A stretch of 64,000 nt of DNA, from positions 2,773,501 through 2,837,500 of the forward strand of contig OX352322.1 of NCBI GenBank assembly GCA_947090765.1. Direction: 5' to 3'. Every line of letters begins with the position of its first letter. The stretch's first letter is position 1. A program made the position numbers and the translations under genes. The stretch comes from Pseudomonas sp. MM223. Its GTDB lineage: Bacteria; Pseudomonadota; Gammaproteobacteria; Pseudomonadales; Pseudomonadaceae. The notes beneath the pieces are model-generated. The model searched no databases. It was given only the letters and a program-made list of their open reading frames with translations, and was not told the DNA's origin. Positions 60,521 through 64,000 of the stretch are shown in pieces.

Positions 60521-62371
60521 TCAGCGCCCCAGACGAAAGATTGATTGGGTCTCATGGTCTTCGTCCAGCCCTTGATTGGCGCTGTAAGCGAGATGCAGTG
60601 AGACATGATGTTGGTCGGCTAGCGTATTTTCGAAGTGCAGAACTAAGCCGGCGCCTACGACGTGGCCGGTTGGGGCGATTGGGAAAACGTCCATTCCTTG
60701 GTCGTCACGGAGGGCGCTCAAGCTTCCTGACCATTCGCTTACCCCAAGCACAAAGCCAGGCAGCAGCACGGTGAACTCAACGGTCGGTTGAGGTGCGGTT
60801 ACTTCGTTATGGGTGATAGCTGTCCAGTTGGGCGGGGACCAGTGATTATTCTGATGCCATCGGGTGTCGACTTTAGTGATGCCAAGTGACAGGGCCTGTT
60901 CGGCGGACAGTAGTTTGGGTCCATAATGCTCGTTGTGCCAAGCTTTGATTTCCGCATGCAACGATGGGAATGCAGGTAGTTTTTCACCATGGTCCAAGGT
61001 TATTTCGGGACGGGCTTCTCCATCGTTAATGCGATTGCCGAAGATACTGCGTGCTGCCCACAACTCAATTGGGCTGTGAAGGTGCTCATGTGCCTTGGCG
61101 TGTAGGTAGAGGCCTCCTGCAATGATGGCGACTCCTACGAGGACAAGGGCAGCGGCGGCCCATCCGGCAAAGGGTACTAATGTAGTCGCGCCCGCAACGG
61201 CAAGTCCCGCCTCAAGGACGACAGCGGAACCAACAGCCATGGTAAAGCCACCAGTCAAAGTGTAATCGGCAGTCGCTTGATTGCCGTACGCTCTCTGACG
61301 CCTTGCTTTGAAGATATCAGAAACCAAGCTAAATATTATTGCGGGATATCCGGCTAAACGCGCAAACAAATTACTGCTTAAGAAATTTATGACCCCATTA
61401 CCAAAGGCCATCCCTGGTGCTGTCGAACTTAACCTCAGCATCACGGCCTTCTGCATTGCCCGCACGCTGACCATTGTTGCAGCCGCCGCGCCGATCACCC
61501 CGAAAATCGATGAAGCAAAGCCCAAGGTGTATTCCGGTGCATCGTTCTTTTGCAGGCTGTTATAGGCCGTCTTCAGCGATAAGATGTTGAACCACAGCAT
61601 CCCCGCGTTCAAACCGCCGCCACCGCCCGAGGTGAGCAACCCGAGGAAGTTCGGTTTCGCTCGCGCAGTGGTGGTCAGCTCTATAGATACTGTCCGGTTT
61701 CCCGAAATGCGCAGTTGTTTCATCTCTTCAACCTGCGCCATGCCATTCTTCAGGTACTTCTCCACCTCCTGGCTAAATGGATTGTCCGTGATGGCCTGTT
61801 CGGTGATCCGGTAGCGCGCCGCCAATAGCCCCAGCGCTTTCTCGGCATTGGCCTCACGCGCTGCCAACAGCACCTGCTGACGCAAACCATGACTGGCATC
61901 CCAGCGGGTTTGCCCACGCAGGCGCTTGAGCACCACGGTATTGACTGCCTGGGCGGTGAGGTCGGTGATGTCGGCCATGGCCGGGAAGCGACCCACCAAT
62001 CCTTCAATCACGTTGTCGCTGGCGCCGAACAGGCTGCCGATCGAATCCGCTTTGTCCCTGAACGGGTTGAACGGTGCCAAGGCGGTGTACAGCGGGCTGT
62101 CGTGCTGGTCCAACCATTGCTCCAGGCGTTTGAAGCGTCGGTCCTGCTCTTCGGTGCCGGCTGCTGGCTGGCTCATCGGGTGAATCAGCAAGGCCAGCGA
62201 GATTTCCAGGCCGCGGGCGGAGGTGCGTTCGTCGCGGTCGTAACAGGCCAGGGCGGCGGCCAGGCTGTAGGGGTTGTCGATATGTTGCGATTCGGCAGTG
62301 GCCAGCCAGGCGTCATGATCGTTGCTGGCTTGCAAGGCCAGGTTGCGCAGGGCTGCAATACGCCGTTCCAG
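60521..62371 (-). CDS. T6SS effector of the VasX/BTH_I2691 type, 5' end removed by IS66
   Basis: About 616 C-terminal residues remain. The part after the junction starts [20 protein letters not shown] and continues [20 protein letters not shown]. Then come at least three long hydrophobic stretches ([39 protein letters not shown], and [20 protein letters not shown] with [18 protein letters not shown]), as in pore-forming T6SS effectors. The C-terminal 115 residues are soluble and are repeated in the gene at 59224. The immunity-like gene follows after 2 bp. The open frame continues leftward through IS66 only as an antisense shadow. The true N-terminus must lie beyond the IS, outside the window. 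The truncated gene is probably inactive. Confidence 0.72.
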   Translation of the reverse strand: MERRIAALRNLALQASNDHDAWLATAESQHIDNPYSLAAALACYDRDERTSARGLEISLALLIHPMSQPAAGTEEQDRRFKRLEQWLDQHDSPLYTALAPFNPFRDKADSIGSLFGASDNVIEGLVGRFPAMADITDLTAQAVNTVVLKRLRGQTRWDASHGLRQQVLLAAREANAEKALGLLAARYRITEQAITDNPFSQEVEKYLKNGMAQVEEMKQLRISGNRTVSIELTTTARAKPNFLGLLTSGGGGGLNAGMLWFNILSLKTAYNSLQKNDAPEYTLGFASSIFGVIGAAAATMVSVRAMQKAVMLRLSSTAPGMAFGNGVINFLSSNLFARLAGYPAIIFSLVSDIFKARRQRAYGNQATADYTLTGGFTMAVGSAVVLEAGLAVAGATTLVPFAGWAAAALVLVGVAIIAGGLYLHAKAHEHLHSPIELWAARSIFGNRINDGEARPEITLDHGEKLPAFPSLHAEIKAWHNEHYGPKLLSAEQALSLGITKVDTRWHQNNHWSPPNWTAITHNEVTAPQPTVEFTVLLPGFVLGVSEWSGSLSALRDDQGMDVFPIAPTGHVVGAGLVLHFENTLADQHHVSLHLAYSANQGLDEDHETQSIFRLGR

Positions 62372-62455
62372 TGTATGCGCTCCATAGACCCCATATTCAA
62401 CTGACCTCTCCGTATCCCGGATGCTGGGCTCCCTATTTTCCCGTGGAGTTCCGTC

Positions 62456-62815
62456 ATGATGCGTCCCGACGCCAAAGTGCAGAAGGTCTATCTCTACCCA
62501 AAGCCCGTCGACTTCCGCAAATCCATCAATGGACTGGCCGCGCTGGTCGAGCTGGACATCAAGGTGGAGGTGTTCAACCCGGTGCTGTTCGTGTTCCTCA
62601 ATCGCACGCGCAGCCAGGTCAAGATTCTCTACTGGGAGCGCAATGGCTTCTGCCTGTGGCTCAAGCGACTGGAAGCCGAGCGTTTCAAGACCAAACCCGA
62701 TGCCGGTGACGAAGCCATCGAACTGACGGTCGACGAACTGAACTGGCTGCTCGACGGTATCGACCTGTGGCGTAACCGTCCGCATCAGGTTCTGACGCCG
62801 CGTTACGTGGCCTGA
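62456..62815 (+). CDS. tnpB: IS66-family accessory protein TnpB (Orf2)
   Basis: A 119-residue IS66 Orf2 protein. [20 protein letters not shown], then [20 protein letters not shown] and [13 protein letters not shown], are the family signature. ATG at 62456 or 62459 can start it. tnpC begins 19 bp after its stop. TnpB is needed for transposition of many IS66 elements, though its exact role is not settled. Confidence 0.93.
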   Translation: MMRPDAKVQKVYLYPKPVDFRKSINGLAALVELDIKVEVFNPVLFVFLNRTRSQVKILYWERNGFCLWLKRLEAERFKTKPDAGDEAIELTVDELNWLLDGIDLWRNRPHQVLTPRYVA

Positions 62816-62834
62816 GCCGGTATAATCCGGCGCC

Positions 62835-64000
62835 ATGAAATTTGGCGCCGACAACCTTCCCGACGATCCCGTCCTGCTCAAGGCTCTGATTCTGCAGTTG
62901 CAGGAAGAGAACGCCTTGCTGCGCCACAAGCTGTTCTCGCCCAAGTCCGAGCGCAGCCCTGAAGACGCCGACTCGCCGCAGTTGGCCATGTTCAACGAGG
63001 TCGAAGAGCTGATCGAAGCGGCCGCTGCGCCAAGCGAAGCCGAAGCCGAAGCCAAAGAAGTCGTTGCGCCGGTCAAGCGCCGTGGCAAACGCAAGCCGCT
63101 GCCGGCCAACCTGCCGCGTATGGAGGTCATCCATGAGCTGCCCGAGCACGAGCGCACCTGCGCCTGCGGTTCCTGCAAGCAGGTGATCGGCGAGGAGACC
63201 AGCGAGCAGCTGGAGATCATCCCGATGCAGGTGCGGGTCATCCGCCACATCCGCAAGACCTATGCCTGCAAGGCCTGTGAAACCGCGCCGGTCACCGCCG
63301 ATAAACCGGCACAACTGATCGAGAAGAGCCTGGCCAGCCCCAGCGTGCTGGCGATGCTGCTGACCACCAAGTACGCCGACGGCATTCCGCTGTACCGCTT
63401 CGAAAAGATGCTCAGCCGCCACGGCGTCGACATCCCACGGCAGACCCTGGCGCGTTGGGTGATCCAAAGTGGCGAGCAACTGCAACCGCTGCTCAACCTG
63501 ATGCGCGACAAGCTGCTGGACTACCCCGTGCTGCACTGCGACGAAACGCGCTTGCAGGTGCTGCATGAACCGGGGCGCGACCCCTCGGCACAATCCTGGA
63601 TGTGGGTGCAAAGCGGTGGGCCGCCGGACAAGCCGGTGATCCTTTTCGACTACACAGCCAGCCGCGCGCAGGAGGTGCCGCTACGCCTGCTCGATGGCTA
63701 CCGCGGCTACCTGATGACCGACGACTACGCCGGCTACAACGCCGTGGCTGCACGCGACGGCATCGAACGCCTGGGCTGCTGGGCGCATGCGCGACGCAAG
63801 TTCGTCGAAGCCCAAAAGGTGCAGCCCAAGGGCAAGACTGGGCGTGCCGACGTGGCGCTGAGCCTGATCAACAAGCTCTACGGCATCGAGCGTGACCTGA
63901 AGGACGCTGACCATAGCGAACGCCTCGACGTCCGCCAGCAACGCAGCCAGCCCCTGATCGACCAACTCAAGGCCTGGCTGGACAAAACCCAGCCGCAGGT
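62835..64000 (+). CDS. tnpC: IS66-family transposase TnpC, C-terminus outside the window
   Basis: The first 388 codons are present. An N-terminal leucine-rich helix ([20 protein letters not shown]) precedes a basic linker and a zinc-finger-like site (CACGSCKQ, then YACKACE). The DDE core starts [13 protein letters not shown] (first D) and [13 protein letters not shown] (second D); [14 protein letters not shown] is another family marker. The catalytic glutamate would lie beyond 64000. The start at 62835 follows a 19-bp gap from tnpB. Confidence 0.93.
   Translation, partial: MKFGADNLPDDPVLLKALILQLQEENALLRHKLFSPKSERSPEDADSPQLAMFNEVEELIEAAAAPSEAEAEAKEVVAPVKRRGKRKPLPANLPRMEVIHELPEHERTCACGSCKQVIGEETSEQLEIIPMQVRVIRHIRKTYACKACETAPVTADKPAQLIEKSLASPSVLAMLLTTKYADGIPLYRFEKMLSRHGVDIPRQTLARWVIQSGEQLQPLLNLMRDKLLDYPVLHCDETRLQVLHEPGRDPSAQSWMWVQSGGPPDKPVILFDYTASRAQEVPLRLLDGYRGYLMTDDYAGYNAVAARDGIERLGCWAHARRKFVEAQKVQPKGKTGRADVALSLINKLYGIERDLKDADHSERLDVRQQRSQPLIDQLKAWLDKTQPQ

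Larger units (their letters stand above)
62372..64000 (+). mobile_element. IS66-family element, left end and tnpB-tnpC, runs off the window
   Basis: The left end is placed tentatively at 62371-62373, where TGTATGCGCTCC resembles the TGTAAGCG start of IS66 ends and the effector reading frame loses family character. tnpB and tnpC follow. No tnpA is visible in the 84 bp before tnpB, so this may be a tnpA-less variant or a trimmed copy. The right end and target duplication lie outside. Confidence 0.8.

Noticed and set aside
62372..63256. Leftward extension of the effector frame through the IS66 element
   Set aside because: The about 290 extra residues are antisense to tnpB and tnpC and have no effector features; the effector ends at the IS junction.
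1..64000. CRISPR arrays, tRNA or rRNA genes
   Set aside because: No regularly spaced direct repeats, tRNA cloverleaf with CCA-type end or rRNA-like stretch was noticed on either strand by reading; a tRNAscan or CRISPR finder run could confirm this.

Overview
The window reads as chromosome of a Pseudomonas putida-group bacterium. The support is the high-GC codon use, many copies of the P. putida-type REP hairpin (for example at 2907, 4554, 13689, 26093, 32557 and 56531), three OprD-type porins, and the gene families themselves. All names rest on reading motifs in the translated sequence; no database search was run.

Layout. 1-8.5 kb: a partial FAD oxidoreductase, a Tmm/FMO-type flavin monooxygenase with an Rrf2 regulator, and an AraC-controlled operon (AhpD-like protein, acyl-CoA dehydrogenase-like flavoprotein, SsuBAC/NrtABC-type ABC importer). 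8.5-18.1 kb: a GNAT protein, a frameshifted type-2 argC and divergent LysR gene, a tautomerase/SDR pair with its LysR gene, a small exported protein, an SH3/coiled-coil envelope protein, an OprD porin, a VOC protein and a DddP-like M24 enzyme. 18.2-26.1 kb: an RND efflux operon divergent from a BaeSR-like two-component system. 26.2-29.5 kb: a BCCT osmolyte transporter, two small proteins and a LysE exporter.

29.5-47.8 kb is the metabolic core: a sugar-acid (uronate/aldarate) locus in two modules. Module 1 has an IclR-SMP30 fusion regulator, an RraA-like aldolase, an NTF2-like protein, a ketoglutarate-semialdehyde-type dehydrogenase, a Dabb protein, an ACS-family MFS carrier, a uronate-dehydrogenase-like enzyme, an enolase-superfamily enzyme, an aldose-1-epimerase-like mutarotase, an OprD porin and an HSL-type esterase. 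Module 2 has a LacI regulator with palindromic operators, a second MFS carrier, a talarate/galactarate dehydratase, a UxaA/GarD-type dehydratase and a third OprD porin. Together they describe outer-membrane entry, inner-membrane uptake, oxidation or dehydration, and conversion toward 2-oxoglutarate. The keto-deoxy-glucarate dehydratase linking the two ends is not in this window.

48-56.5 kb: a family-3 solute-binding protein, a Tat-exported molybdenum hydroxylase system (2Fe-2S subunit, Mo subunit, triheme cytochrome c, XdhC) and an OsmC-YcaO fusion protein.

56.7-64 kb is a mobile accessory region. It holds a methyltransferase remnant, then a minus-strand series: a 5'-truncated VasX/BTH_I2691-like T6SS effector, a candidate membrane immunity gene, a miniature effector-tail gene, and a second immunity gene split by a precise 1,192-bp IS5-family insertion. 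An IS66-family element cuts off the 5' end of the effector and runs out of the window.

Seven genes carry a single-base frameshift, several in homopolymers. Some or all may be sequencing errors rather than real mutations.
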